The position numbers were made by a program, and so were the translations under genes. 64,000 nucleotides of DNA, from the NCBI GenBank assembly GCA_937998865.1, contig CALLBR010000001.1, positions 36,024 through 100,023 on the forward strand, written 5' to 3'. Positions 9,654 through 19,846 of the stretch are shown here, piece by piece. Every line of letters begins with the position of its first letter. Within the stretch, counting starts at the first letter, position 1. The DNA comes from an uncultured bacterium (GTDB lineage Bacteria; Nitrospirota; Thermodesulfovibrionia; Thermodesulfovibrionales; Thermodesulfovibrionaceae). Below the pieces are notes generated by a model that was not told the origin of the DNA, made no database searches, and saw only the letters and a program-made list of their open reading frames with translations.

Positions 9654-9992
9654 ATGAAGAACGGCGAGAGATTTTACTTAATAAGCATGGTTTGCAAGCT
9701 TTTGAATGTTCATCCACAGACTTTAAGGCTTTATGAAAGAGAAGGATTCATAAAGCCAAAAAGAATCAAACATCAGAGAGTTTATACAGATGAGGACTTG
9801 GATAGACTTAATTTTGTAATTAAACTTACTAAAGAACTTGGAGTAAACCGAGCAGGCGTGGATATCATCTTAAGGATGAGAGATAGAATGATGATGATGG
9901 AAACTATTCTACAAGAATTGCTTCGGCATATGGATGAAGATATAAAAGCAGCCTTTGAAAAAAGACTAAAAAAATTTTTTGAAGAAATTTAA
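9654..9992 (+). CDS. hspR: HspR, MerR-family heat-shock repressor
   Basis: A 112 aa MerR-type regulator. The winged helix-turn-helix spans about 8-75 (FYLISMVCKLLNVHPQTLR, then LYEREGFIKP). A Met-rich helical segment (MRDRMMMMETILQELL) and a Lys-rich tail follow. HspR usually represses dnaK/clpB-type operons and uses DnaK as a co-repressor. The gene lies 2 bases after dnaJ2 and 12 before clpB, the arrangement seen in other HspR operons, so autoregulation is likely. No HAIR site was found in the window. Confidence 0.85.
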   Translation: MKNGERFYLISMVCKLLNVHPQTLRLYEREGFIKPKRIKHQRVYTDEDLDRLNFVIKLTKELGVNRAGVDIILRMRDRMMMMETILQELLRHMDEDIKAAFEKRLKKFFEEI

Positions 9993-10004
9993 GGGGGGTA
10001 AAAA

Positions 10005-12635
10005 ATGAGATTTGATAAACTTACCTATAAAACCCAGGAAGCCATAAGAGAGGCTCAAAGAATTGCCTCTCAATATGGTAATCAACAAATAGATGTTGAA
10101 CATATTATTTATGCCTTACTTGATGACACTGAAGGTCTTGTTACAAGAATTCTCAAGGAATGTGGTGCTGATTTGAATTCTATTAAGGCTGACATTAAAA
10201 AAGCCATAGAGAAAATTCCCAAGGTTTATGGTGCTCAGCCTCTTGAACAGATTTATATAACACCAAGGCTTAATCAATTGTTCGAAAAAGCTGAAAAGGA
10301 GGCAGAGCATCTTAAAGATGAATTCATAAGTGTGGAACATCTTTTAATTGCCCTTTTTGATGTAGGAGGTCCTGCTTTTGATGCATTGAAAAAACAGGCT
10401 CTAACTCGTCAGAAAATTCTTGATGCCATGAGAAAAATTAGGGGTGTTCATCAGGTAACAGATCCTAATCCAGAAGAGAAGTATCAGGCATTACAAAAAT
10501 ACGGCAAAAACCTAACAGAGCTTGCCCGCAAAGGAAAGCTTGACCCAGTAATTGGAAGAGATGATGAAATAAGAAGAGTTATACAGGTTCTAAGCAGAAG
10601 AACCAAGAACAATCCAGTGCTCATAGGAGACCCTGGAGTTGGAAAAACTGCCATAGTGGAAGGACTTGCCCAAAGAATTGTAGCAGGTGATGTACCTGAA
10701 TCTCTCAGAGACAAAGAGCTTGTGGCACTTGACATAGGTTCTCTGCTTGCTGGTGCAAAATACCGTGGTGAGTTTGAAGAGAGACTAAAAGCAGTGCTTA
10801 AGGAGATTACTCAGTCTGATGGAAGAATTATTACTTTTATAGATGAACTTCATACTTTGGTAGGTGCAGGTGCTGCGGAGGGAGCTGTGGATGCAGCAAA
10901 CATGCTTAAGCCAGCATTAGCAAGAGGAGAGCTTAGATGTATCGGTGCAACAACAGTTAATGAATACAGAAAATACATTGAAAAAGATCCTGCCCTTGAG
11001 AGAAGATTTCAACCTATTTTAGTAAAGGAACCCTCTGTGGAGGATACAATATCTATCCTGAGGGGGCTGAAGGAGCGATATGAGGTTCATCATGGCGTAA
11101 AAATAAAGGATTCAGCACTGGTTGCTGCAGCTATGCTTTCAGCCAGATATATAACTGATAGATATTTACCAGATAAAGCAATAGACCTTGTAGATGAAGC
11201 AGCAGCAAAGCTTAGAATGGAAATTGACAGCTCTCCTACAGAGCTTGATGAAATAGATCGTAGACTTAGACAGCTTGAAATAGAGCGTCAGGCACTAAGT
11301 AAAGAACCCTCTGATGATGCAAAAGAAAAAATTGAAAAGATCTCTTCAGAAATAGAACAACTTCTCTCAAAGAAAGAAGAATTAAGCAGACAGTGGCAAG
11401 CTGAAAAGGAAATAATTTTGAAAATTCGGGAAATAAAGGCTGAGATTGAGCAGACAAGAATTGCATCAGAACAGGCAGAGCGACAGGGCGATCTTACAAG
11501 GGCTGCTGAGTTAAGATATGGAAAGCTCATTGAGCTACAAAAAGCTCTTGAAGAGGCAAATTTAACTCTTAAGGAGATTCAAAGAGGAAGAAAAATGCTT
11601 AAAGAAGAAGTAGATGAAGAGGACATTGCAGAAGTTGTGGCAAAATGGACAGGAATTCCTGTTAAAAAGCTTCTTGAGAGTGAAACGCAAAAGCTTATTA
11701 AAATGGAGGAACGTTTACGTCAGAGAGTTGTGGGTCAAGATGAAGCTATAATTGCTGTATCAAATGCCATAAGAAGAGCAAGAGCAGGGCTACAAGATCC
11801 GAATCGTCCAATAGGCTCCTTCATGTTTCTTGGACCCACAGGTGTTGGGAAAACAGAACTTGCAAAAGCTTTAGCAGAGTTTCTCTTTGATGATGAAAAT
11901 GCCATGATTCGTATTGATATGTCAGAGTATCAGGAGCGTCACACTGTAAGTAGACTCATTGGTGCCCCTCCTGGATATGTAGGATATGAAGAGGGAGGTC
12001 AACTTACAGAAGCAGTAAGGAGACGTCCTTATAGTGTTGTGCTTTTTGATGAAGTTGAAAAAGCGCATCCAGAAGTATTTAATGTTTTGCTTCAAGTGCT
12101 TGATGATGGTCGTCTTACAGATGGACATGGAAGAACTGTAGATTTCAGAAACACCATAATTATTATGACATCAAATATAGGAAGTGCTCATATACAGGAT
12201 TTTCTTCTAAGGGGAGGTTCTGAGCACTGGCAGGATCTTAAAAAAGACCTTAAGACAAGAATTAATGAGGATTTAAGAGCCTTTTTTAGACCAGAGTTTT
12301 TAAACAGAATTGATGAGATAATAATATTTAATCCGCTAAGCAAAGAGGTAATGAAAGATATAATCGAGATTCAGATAAGGAGAATTAAGCAATATCTCAG
12401 GCAGAAAAAGATAGACATTACCTTGACAGATGAAGCAAAGGAATACATTGCAAGGATTGGCTATGACCCTGTCTTTGGTGCAAGACCTTTAAGAAGAGTT
12501 TTACAGAAAGAGATACTAGATGCTCTTGCTATTAAGCTCATAGAGGGAACATTCAAAGAGGGAGATGTTGTGGAAGTGGACTTTAAGGATGGTAAAATTA
12601 TATTTAATAAAGTTGTTTTAGCAGAAGTAGCCTAA
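10005..12635 (+). CDS. clpB: ClpB, ATP-dependent protein disaggregase
   Basis: An 876 aa Hsp100 chaperone that dissolves protein aggregates with DnaK/DnaJ. Order: Clp N-domain repeats (1-145), first AAA+ domain with Walker A GDPGVGKT at 208-215 and Walker B FIDELHT, then the coiled-coil middle domain (about 400-530). The second AAA+ domain has GPTGVGKTE and [14 protein letters not shown], and a D2 C-terminal domain follows. The middle domain separates it from ClpA and ClpC. It has a strong ribosome site (AAGGGGGG). It sits between hspR and hsp20 in the second heat-shock operon. Confidence 0.97.
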   Translation: MRFDKLTYKTQEAIREAQRIASQYGNQQIDVEHIIYALLDDTEGLVTRILKECGADLNSIKADIKKAIEKIPKVYGAQPLEQIYITPRLNQLFEKAEKEAEHLKDEFISVEHLLIALFDVGGPAFDALKKQALTRQKILDAMRKIRGVHQVTDPNPEEKYQALQKYGKNLTELARKGKLDPVIGRDDEIRRVIQVLSRRTKNNPVLIGDPGVGKTAIVEGLAQRIVAGDVPESLRDKELVALDIGSLLAGAKYRGEFEERLKAVLKEITQSDGRIITFIDELHTLVGAGAAEGAVDAANMLKPALARGELRCIGATTVNEYRKYIEKDPALERRFQPILVKEPSVEDTISILRGLKERYEVHHGVKIKDSALVAAAMLSARYITDRYLPDKAIDLVDEAAAKLRMEIDSSPTELDEIDRRLRQLEIERQALSKEPSDDAKEKIEKISSEIEQLLSKKEELSRQWQAEKEIILKIREIKAEIEQTRIASEQAERQGDLTRAAELRYGKLIELQKALEEANLTLKEIQRGRKMLKEEVDEEDIAEVVAKWTGIPVKKLLESETQKLIKMEERLRQRVVGQDEAIIAVSNAIRRARAGLQDPNRPIGSFMFLGPTGVGKTELAKALAEFLFDDENAMIRIDMSEYQERHTVSRLIGAPPGYVGYEEGGQLTEAVRRRPYSVVLFDEVEKAHPEVFNVLLQVLDDGRLTDGHGRTVDFRNTIIIMTSNIGSAHIQDFLLRGGSEHWQDLKKDLKTRINEDLRAFFRPEFLNRIDEIIIFNPLSKEVMKDIIEIQIRRIKQYLRQKKIDITLTDEAKEYIARIGYDPVFGARPLRRVLQKEILDALAIKLIEGTFKEGDVVEVDFKDGKIIFNKVVLAEVA

Positions 12636-12651
12636 AAAAAGGAGGTGTAAA

Positions 12652-13101
12652 ATGTCAATTGTAAAATGGAGTCCTTTAAAAGAAATTGAAGAAATAAGAA
12701 AAGAGATGGACAGACTTTTTGAGGAATTTTTATCTCCAGTAAGAAGACGGAGACCAATAACTACCGAAGGAATCATCTCCCCTAATATTGACATATTTGA
12801 AAAAGAAAATGAGATTGTTATACTGGCAGAATTGCCAGGAGTAAAAAAGGAAGAAGTAGAAGTAACCATCTCAGATGACAGATTAATCATTAAGGGAGAG
12901 ATTAAAAAACCTGAGGGCATTAAGGAAGAAAACTTTATTCTAAATGAGAGAAGTTACGGAGCTTTTACAAGAACCGTCAATCTTCCCAATGATATAGATA
13001 AGTCTAACATAAAAGCAGCTCTCAAAGATGGTATATTAGAAATTGTCCTTAGTAGAAAAGCAGAAGCAAAACCAAGAGAGATAAGGGTATCTTTAGAATA
13101 G
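12652..13101 (+). CDS. Small heat-shock protein, Hsp20/alpha-crystallin family
   Basis: A 149 aa holdase-type chaperone. The alpha-crystallin domain spans about 42-135, with ELPGVKKEEVEVTI, the fold-typical ERSYGAFTRTVNLP, and the conserved ALKDGILEIVL strand near the end. It starts 16 bases after clpB behind AAGGAGG and is the last gene of the operon, followed by a strong bidirectional hairpin. It probably holds unfolded proteins for ClpB/DnaK. Confidence 0.95.
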   Translation: MSIVKWSPLKEIEEIRKEMDRLFEEFLSPVRRRRPITTEGIISPNIDIFEKENEIVILAELPGVKKEEVEVTISDDRLIIKGEIKKPEGIKEENFILNERSYGAFTRTVNLPNDIDKSNIKAALKDGILEIVLSRKAEAKPREIRVSLE

Positions 13102-13108
13102 TCCCACA

Positions 13109-13145
13109 GGGAAATGTCTATCCTTTATTGGGATAGACATTTCCC
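13109..13145. terminator. Bidirectional terminator between hsp20 and nusB
   Basis: A perfect 15-bp stem (13109-13123 pairs with 13131-13145) encloses a 7-base loop. It lies between the convergent genes hsp20 and nusB. The nusB stop codon (complement of 13125-13127) is inside the loop, so one arm encodes the last NusB residues. T-rich runs beside the hairpin are modest. Confidence 0.75.
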
Positions 13146-13568
13146 CTCTTCTTTAGCAATCTTGTCGAGAATACCATTAATGAAGGCTGTACTATCTTTA
13201 GTAGAATATTTTTTTGCTATTTCTATGGCTTCATTAATTGTAACCTGAAAAGGTATATCAGTACGATATAGTATTTCATAAACAGAAAATCTTAGAATGT
13301 TTCTATCAATACTTATCATCCTTTCAATATCCCATTTATTAGCATATTTTTTGATAATTTTATCAATTTCCTCTAATTTTTCAAGGGTTCCCAGAATAAT
13401 TTCAGAAGAAAAAGTTTTTATTGCTTCATCATTTTCTCCATTTCTTTCCCAAAAATTTTCAATTTCTTCTTTTAAAGTATCAATCTCCTTAAATTTGTAT
13501 ATATTATCCTTTATATCCAAGGCATATAAGAATTGGAGAACATATTCTCGTGACTTTCTCCTTTTCAT
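13125..13568 (-). CDS. nusB: NusB, transcription antitermination factor
   Basis: A 147 aa all-helical RNA-binding protein that acts with NusE on rRNA boxA. It shows the N-terminal RKSREYVLQFLYALD arginine-rich motif and the C-terminal DIPFQVTINEAIEIAKKYS and FINGILDKIA blocks. The final codons EGKCLSQ overlap the terminator hairpin shared with hsp20. It follows ribH by 46 bases, the common ribH-nusB arrangement. Confidence 0.94.
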   Translation of the reverse strand: MKRRKSREYVLQFLYALDIKDNIYKFKEIDTLKEEIENFWERNGENDEAIKTFSSEIILGTLEKLEEIDKIIKKYANKWDIERMISIDRNILRFSVYEILYRTDIPFQVTINEAIEIAKKYSTKDSTAFINGILDKIAKEEGKCLSQ

Positions 13569-13614
13569 TCTATTTCTCTTTCTCCTTTGCTAAGTACTGT
13601 GAATAGGAGTTCTT

Positions 13615-14076
13615 TTAAATTTTCTCTACGACCCTTGCCATTTCAATAGCAACAATTGCTGCATCCCAACCTTTATTGCCCGACTTAGATCCTGCCCTTT
13701 CAATTGCTTGTTCAATTGTATCAGTGGTTATAACTCCAAAGGATACAGGAATACCTGTTTCAAGACAGACTTGAGCAATCCCCTTTGAAACTTCAGCTGC
13801 AATGTAATCAAAATGGGGTGTAGCTCCTCTTATTAAAGTTCCAAGACATATTATGGCATTGAACTTTCCTGTTTGTGCCATTTTTTTTGCTACTAAAGGT
13901 ATTTCAAAAGAACCTGGAACTCTAACAATCTGTATATCCGACTCTTTAGCTCCATGTCTTATTAGGGCATCCAGTGCTCCTTCAAGAAGTTTTGAGGTAA
14001 TAAATTCATTAAATCTGCTGACTACTATTCCAAACTTTAATCCATCTGCTTGTAATTTTCCCTCAATAATCTTCAT
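13615..14076 (-). CDS. ribH: 6,7-dimethyl-8-ribityllumazine synthase
   Basis: A 153 aa cytosolic enzyme for the penultimate step of riboflavin synthesis. It joins the RibA-derived pyrimidine to the RibB-derived butanone phosphate. Conserved blocks are [10 protein letters not shown] at the N-terminus, [13 protein letters not shown] in the middle, and [14 protein letters not shown] with the catalytic His. [15 protein letters not shown] lies near the end. It has a good GGAGG upstream. It is separate from the bifunctional ribBA at 33279; ribD and ribE are not in the window. It ends the mre/mrd/rod gene run, just before nusB. Confidence 0.95.
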   Translation of the reverse strand: MKIIEGKLQADGLKFGIVVSRFNEFITSKLLEGALDALIRHGAKESDIQIVRVPGSFEIPLVAKKMAQTGKFNAIICLGTLIRGATPHFDYIAAEVSKGIAQVCLETGIPVSFGVITTDTIEQAIERAGSKSGNKGWDAAIVAIEMARVVEKI

Positions 14077-14090
14077 TTACATTTACCTCC

Positions 14091-15218
14091 CTATGGATAG
14101 AATAATTCAAATCTTCTCATTCTAACATTTATTACTAAAGCTATTCCTGTAAAATTTGCAAGAAGTGTTGTACCGCCATAACTCATAAAAGGTAGAGGGA
14201 TTCCTACAACAGGCATGATGCCAAGGGTCATTCCCAAGTTTATAAAGAAATATAAAAGAAGCAAAGAAGTAAAACCCAATGCCAAATATTTTCCGAAAAC
14301 ATCTTTGGCTAAAAGGGCAGTATAAAAAGTTCTATAAAAAACAGTAAAGTAGAGTGAAAGAAGTAATAAACACCCTATAAATCCCCATTCTTCAGCAAAA
14401 ATAGGAAAAATAAAGTCTGTATGCCTTTCAGGTAAAAATTTTAAGGGTCCTTGAGTGCCTTCTAAAAAACCTTTGCCAAACAATCCTCCAGAACCTATTG
14501 TTATTACTGACTGAGTTATGTTATAACCAATTCCCTTGGGATCCACAGAAGGATCCATAAAAGCTATTAAACGGTTCCTTTGGTATTCTTTCAATCCTTC
14601 CCATAGTAATTCCCACAAAAATAATAGAGACACAATAAAGAGAAATACAGTAAAAACTAACACGCGTAATTGTAAGCCCTTATAGACAAGCATAATGAAT
14701 GTAATGGTTACAATTAAAAGGGCTGTGCCAAGATCTGGTTGTTTCACTATTAGAAAAAAGGGTATACAGGCAAAGAAGAGAAAAGTTTTTATAGTGTCAA
14801 TTACAGTAAGAGGTGATTTTTTTTCTGATAAAAAGGCTGATAGACATATAACAAAAAGAATTTTAAAAATCTCAGAAGGCTGGAAAGAGAAAAATCCCAG
14901 ATTTATCCATCTTTTTGCACCCATGACAGTTTTACCGGAGAATAATACGACTATTAGTAAGATTAAACCGAAAATATAAAGAGGTATCCAGAATCTTTTC
15001 AGTTTATTATAGTCAAAGCTTATAAAAACAAAAAAAACAATAATTGATATAATTACCCATATTAGCTGTTTCACATAGAAAGGTGGCATTTCACCCTCAT
15101 CTAAAGGGGGTCTTGTAGCGCTGTATATGGTTAGAATACCTACCAAACATATGGCTAATACACATAAAAGTGTTAGCCAGTCAAAATTTTCTATTGTTCT
15201 TCTATCTATTTTCCACAT
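14091..15218 (-). CDS. rodA: RodA, SEDS peptidoglycan glycosyltransferase
   Basis: A 375 aa integral membrane protein with about ten helices that polymerises glycan strands for cell elongation with PBP2. Signature segments are GYNITQSVITIGSGGLFGKGF, LPERHTDFIFPIFAEEWG and PLPFMSYGGTTL. I chose the ATG at 15218 (MWKIDRR), which overlaps the end of mrdA by 17 bases. The open frame extends upstream to 15305, but that would put 29 extra hydrophilic residues inside mrdA. Confidence 0.92.
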   Translation of the reverse strand: MWKIDRRTIENFDWLTLLCVLAICLVGILTIYSATRPPLDEGEMPPFYVKQLIWVIISIIVFFVFISFDYNKLKRFWIPLYIFGLILLIVVLFSGKTVMGAKRWINLGFFSFQPSEIFKILFVICLSAFLSEKKSPLTVIDTIKTFLFFACIPFFLIVKQPDLGTALLIVTITFIMLVYKGLQLRVLVFTVFLFIVSLLFLWELLWEGLKEYQRNRLIAFMDPSVDPKGIGYNITQSVITIGSGGLFGKGFLEGTQGPLKFLPERHTDFIFPIFAEEWGFIGCLLLLSLYFTVFYRTFYTALLAKDVFGKYLALGFTSLLLLYFFINLGMTLGIMPVVGIPLPFMSYGGTTLLANFTGIALVINVRMRRFELFYP

Positions 15219-16959
15219 GAAGTTGTCTTTTCTTAAGGATATACCCTTCCAAGATATTTTTTGCCACTGGTGCAGCCACAGCTCCTCCACTACCTCCATG
15301 TTCAACTATTACAGCAAAGGCAATTTCTGGATTATTCACAGGTGCAAAACCAATGAACCATGCATGGTGTTCTATATTTTTTTGAGAAACTTTTCCCTTA
15401 AGTGCCTTGCTTATCACTTGCACAGTGCCGGTTTTTCCTCCAAATCTAATTAAAAGAGATTTTGCTTTCACAGCAGTTCCATCAGGTTCATTAACAACTG
15501 CATCTAATGCGTCTTTAATAATTTCGAGATTTTTACTATCAAAACCGAGATTAATTCCCTCAGATTTGCTTTCTCTTAATATGTATGGTTTATATTTTAT
15601 ACCACCATTGACGAAAGTTGCCATTACTAAAGCCATTTGTAGTGGAGTTACCTTTAGAAAACCTTGTCCAATGGATGTGTTGTAGGTGTCTCCTAAATAC
15701 CAAGAATTTTTTAATGTTTTAATTTTCCAGCCTTCATCAGGAATCAACCCTTCTTTTTCCTGTGAATTAAATCCTGTTGTTTGACCTAAACCTAATTTCT
15801 TAGAGTATTTAGAAATTCTATCAATGCCAAGCAATTCTCCTAATCTATAGAAATACACATCGCAGGATTCTGCGAGTGCTCTTCGTAGGTTTACATTGCC
15901 ATGCCCTTCTTTTCTCCAACATCCAAAAGACCACTTGCCCACATTTATTCCTCCTACGCAATTAACTAAAATTTTATCGGGTAAAATTATTCCCTCCTCA
16001 AGAGCTGCTAAAGCAGGTATGATTTTGAATGTGGATCCTGGAGGATATAAACCCTGTATGCTCTTATTTAGTAAAGGTTTATGAGGATTTTTTATTAAAT
16101 CATTCCAGTATTTTGCAGAAACTCCCTCTACAAACATGTTAGGATCGAAAGAGGGAGTGCTTACCATAGATAATATTTCACCTGTTTGAGGTTTTATGGC
16201 AACAAAAGCTCCATTATAATTTTCTAAAGCCTTGTAAGCTGCTTCCTGTAAAAAGACATCAATTGTTAAATAAATATCATTACCTTTAATTGGTGAATTT
16301 TCTCTTATAAGTCTTAACTCTCTACCTAAAGCATCTACTTCAACAACTTTTTCACCAGGTTTTCCTCGCAGGTAATCATCATATTCAGACTCTAGTCCGC
16401 TTTGCCCAACTTTAAAGTAAGGCGGCAAATCTCTCAAGGAAGGATTATTTTTTATTTGTGTTTCAGTAATATTTCCTAAATAACCAAGAATATGAGCTGT
16501 AGCTTTGTCAAAAATATAATGCCTTTTCATCTGGATATCTATGATAATACCCGGAAGATCACTTTTTCTTGCCTCCAGCATGGCAATTTCCTTAAAAGAA
16601 ATATCTTCTTTTATTCTTATAGGGATAAATTGGCTTCCTGTTTTTTTCTGCACTTTTTGTTTAAGTTCCTCTAAGGAAATATTTAAAATTTCACTAAGTA
16701 TATTTAGATTAATGTATTCTGAATATTCAGGTGATAGGTAAACACTGAAGGAGGGAATGTTTTCAACTAAGGGAATGCCGTTCCTGTCATAGATAATTCC
16801 TCTTGGAGCTGGTATCTTTATTATGCGAAGTCTATTTTGCTCTGATAATTTGCTATAGGATTCCCCATTAAAAATCTGTAAGTAAAATAACCTTAGCACA
16901 ATAATACAAAACAATAATAGTATGAAGAATATAAAAATTTTGTCTTTAAGATTCCTCAA
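15202..16959 (-). CDS. mrdA: PBP2, elongasome peptidoglycan transpeptidase
   Basis: A 585 aa class B penicillin-binding protein. It has one N-terminal membrane anchor (about 7-28), a PBP dimer domain with APRGIIYDRNG, and a C-terminal transpeptidase domain. The active-site serine is S309 in PGSTFK, followed by an SCD motif (in place of the usual SxN) and GGKTGT. It makes cross-links during side-wall growth and partners RodA, whose gene overlaps its 3' end. Its start overlaps mreD by 4 bases. Confidence 0.95.
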   Translation of the reverse strand: MRNLKDKIFIFFILLLFCIIVLRLFYLQIFNGESYSKLSEQNRLRIIKIPAPRGIIYDRNGIPLVENIPSFSVYLSPEYSEYINLNILSEILNISLEELKQKVQKKTGSQFIPIRIKEDISFKEIAMLEARKSDLPGIIIDIQMKRHYIFDKATAHILGYLGNITETQIKNNPSLRDLPPYFKVGQSGLESEYDDYLRGKPGEKVVEVDALGRELRLIRENSPIKGNDIYLTIDVFLQEAAYKALENYNGAFVAIKPQTGEILSMVSTPSFDPNMFVEGVSAKYWNDLIKNPHKPLLNKSIQGLYPPGSTFKIIPALAALEEGIILPDKILVNCVGGINVGKWSFGCWRKEGHGNVNLRRALAESCDVYFYRLGELLGIDRISKYSKKLGLGQTTGFNSQEKEGLIPDEGWKIKTLKNSWYLGDTYNTSIGQGFLKVTPLQMALVMATFVNGGIKYKPYILRESKSEGINLGFDSKNLEIIKDALDAVVNEPDGTAVKAKSLLIRFGGKTGTVQVISKALKGKVSQKNIEHHAWFIGFAPVNNPEIAFAVIVEHGGSGGAVAAPVAKNILEGYILKKRQLHVENR

Positions 16960-17447
16960 GGTCTCCCCCAGCTTATAAATAATCCCAAAGGAACATTAAT
17001 CAAAGCTCTGATAAAAATCTCCTTCAATAGCACAAAGTGTTCAAAGTCGAGATTAAAAAAACTCATTACAATTACCATAGAAATAAATTCATCCAGTAAA
17101 GTGAATATAAAAATAATTATTCCTTTAAACGGTGGTGACCAAGTAAAAAAGAATTGATTAGTAATTTTTATTAAAAGATATCCTGTTATGCTCTTTGATA
17201 TTATTGATGGTCCTATAATTTCTTGCCCCAAATCTTCTATAAATCCAATAAATGCAAAGAATATTAAAGGATATACTTCATTGGGTGATATATTTTTTTT
17301 TTGCTCCTTCGGGAAATAATAATCAACTATGAAAAGAAAGATCAAAAGAAAAAATAAATTGGTTTTAATACCTGTAAATATTAGAATAAGACTTTGAATC
17401 AGTAAAGTTAATGCTGTTAGAGAAATCCATTTAATTAATTTTTTCAT
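16956..17447 (-). CDS. mreD: MreD, rod-shape membrane protein
   Basis: A 163 aa hydrophobic protein with five or six membrane segments. Sequence conservation in MreD is low, and the call rests mainly on position between mreC and mrdA, size and hydrophobicity. FAFIGFIEDLGQ fits the family. It is part of the MreBCD elongasome scaffold. Junctions are tight: TAATG with mreC and a 4-base overlap with mrdA. Confidence 0.85.
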   Translation of the reverse strand: MKKLIKWISLTALTLLIQSLILIFTGIKTNLFFLLIFLFIVDYYFPKEQKKNISPNEVYPLIFFAFIGFIEDLGQEIIGPSIISKSITGYLLIKITNQFFFTWSPPFKGIIIFIFTLLDEFISMVIVMSFFNLDFEHFVLLKEIFIRALINVPLGLFISWGRP

Positions 17448-18204
17448 TATCCTCTTTTAATTACAGCAACTTCCTCTATTTTATTTTCAGGTTGCATAGG
17501 AATCACTTCTATTATTTGAAATAAACCTTTTCGTTTATCTGATGATTTTACTGCACCAATAATAACTCCTTCAGGAAAAATTCCATCTAATCCAGAAGTA
17601 ATAACTCTATCTCCCACCAACACTTCTTCCTCTAAAGGAATATATTTAATTACACATTTGTCGCCTTTACCACTTAATATTCCCTCTGCTCTACTTCTCT
17701 CAATTCTTACTGACACTGAAAAATTAGGATCAGTTATTAAAAGTATTTCTGAAGACTCAGGATAAACAGACACTATTTTTCCCACTAATCCATTTGTTGT
17801 TACTGCAGAATAGTCTTTTTTGATGCCATGAGCACTTCCTTTGTCAATCCAAATGGTCTTTAGGTATTTTGTAGAACCTTTAGATATAACTTTTCCAATT
17901 GCTACAATATCTTTTCTCTGCTCCTTTAGACTAAGTATCTCTTTTAATCTCTTATTTTCCTGAACAAGAGAAGAGTAGTAGTTTTCCTTTAGAGATAGCT
18001 CAAAAATTTGTTTTTTTAATTGAGCATTTTCTTGCTTAAGAAGAAGAAAGTCTTTTATGGAATCTTTTACGAGGATTAAGGGTTTTAATAGTTGAGAAAA
18101 ATAAAATTTTGGCAAAATTATCTCTTTTTTTGACTGATAAAATATTAGAAAAATACAAAATGTAGTAATTAATATCAAAGAGATAATTGATGATTTTTTT
18201 ATCA

Positions 18205-18205
<1 letters not shown>
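17447..18205 (-). CDS. mreC: MreC, rod-shape periplasmic scaffold
   Basis: A 252 aa bitopic protein: a membrane helix near 7-25, a periplasmic coiled coil (about 45-95, rich in Lys, Leu and Glu) and two beta-barrel domains. Family markers are VIAIGKVISKG-type text, GLVGKIVSV and LLITDPNFSVSVRIERS. It links cytoplasmic MreB to PBP2. Its start overlaps the mreB stop by one base (TGATG). Confidence 0.93.
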
Positions 18206-19257
<1,052 letters not shown>

Positions 19258-19285
19258 TTATAAATAATTCTAAAACATTTGTTCA

Positions 19286-19690
19286 TTATTCTTCTACAAC
19301 TATTGTGTTTGAGATTAAATCTCCAAGTCTTTTTCCTTCAGGATTTCCTATCACAAGGATAAATTCAAAAGCAAAGATTATAAAGAGAATAATCCATCCA
19401 ATAAAAGGTATGAGAATAAAAAAAAGAGATAATCCTAAGATGAAATTTCTCATAATTGAATCTCTGAAATCAGCATGAGTGTTTCTTTGAAGATTAATTA
19501 CCTTGAGCCGCAGAAGTTTTTTCCCTATACTTCTACCTTTGAACAAGCCATCTGCAATAAGAAGATAAAAAATTCCCATGTAAATACCAGCTTGAGCAAA
19601 AAGATTTGTAAGTGCTAATACAATCAAAAGATCAATTAATTTTGCAAGAAATCTAAAGATGAGATTGCCTTGTTTCAAAATTTTTTCCAT
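19286..19690 (-). CDS. RDD-family membrane protein
   Basis: A 134 aa protein with three likely membrane helices. RFLAKLIDLLIVLAL at the N-terminus carries the R...D signature. The second half has RSIGKKLLRLKVI and an RDSIMRNFILGL block, all typical of RDD proteins. The function of the family is generally unclear (transport or membrane modification has been proposed). The ATG has no Shine-Dalgarno, and a promoter sits only a few bases upstream. It is the first gene of the run ending in nusB. Confidence 0.8.
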   Translation of the reverse strand: MEKILKQGNLIFRFLAKLIDLLIVLALTNLFAQAGIYMGIFYLLIADGLFKGRSIGKKLLRLKVINLQRNTHADFRDSIMRNFILGLSLFFILIPFIGWIILFIIFAFEFILVIGNPEGKRLGDLISNTIVVEE

Positions 19691-19699
19691 TTTATTTTT

Positions 19700-19728
19700 T
19701 TATTAATGCATAATTATTTTTAATGCAA
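19700..19728 (-). promoter_or_regulatory. Predicted promoter of the RDD-mreBCD-mrdA-rodA run
   Basis: On the minus strand, TTGCAT (complement of 19723-19728) and TAATAA (complement of 19700-19705) are 17 bases apart. Transcription should start near 19693, about 3 bases before the ATG at 19690. With no Shine-Dalgarno present, this predicts a leaderless or nearly leaderless mRNA. Confidence 0.45.
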
Positions 19729-19846
19729 TAATTCTATTTATTTAAGGTTTAAGTCTTGCCTCTTTTTAACTGAAACAATTATGATAGAATACAATAAAAT
19801 TTAAGAACAAAGCAAAAATTTTTAGATAAAAATACAGGAGGGTAAA

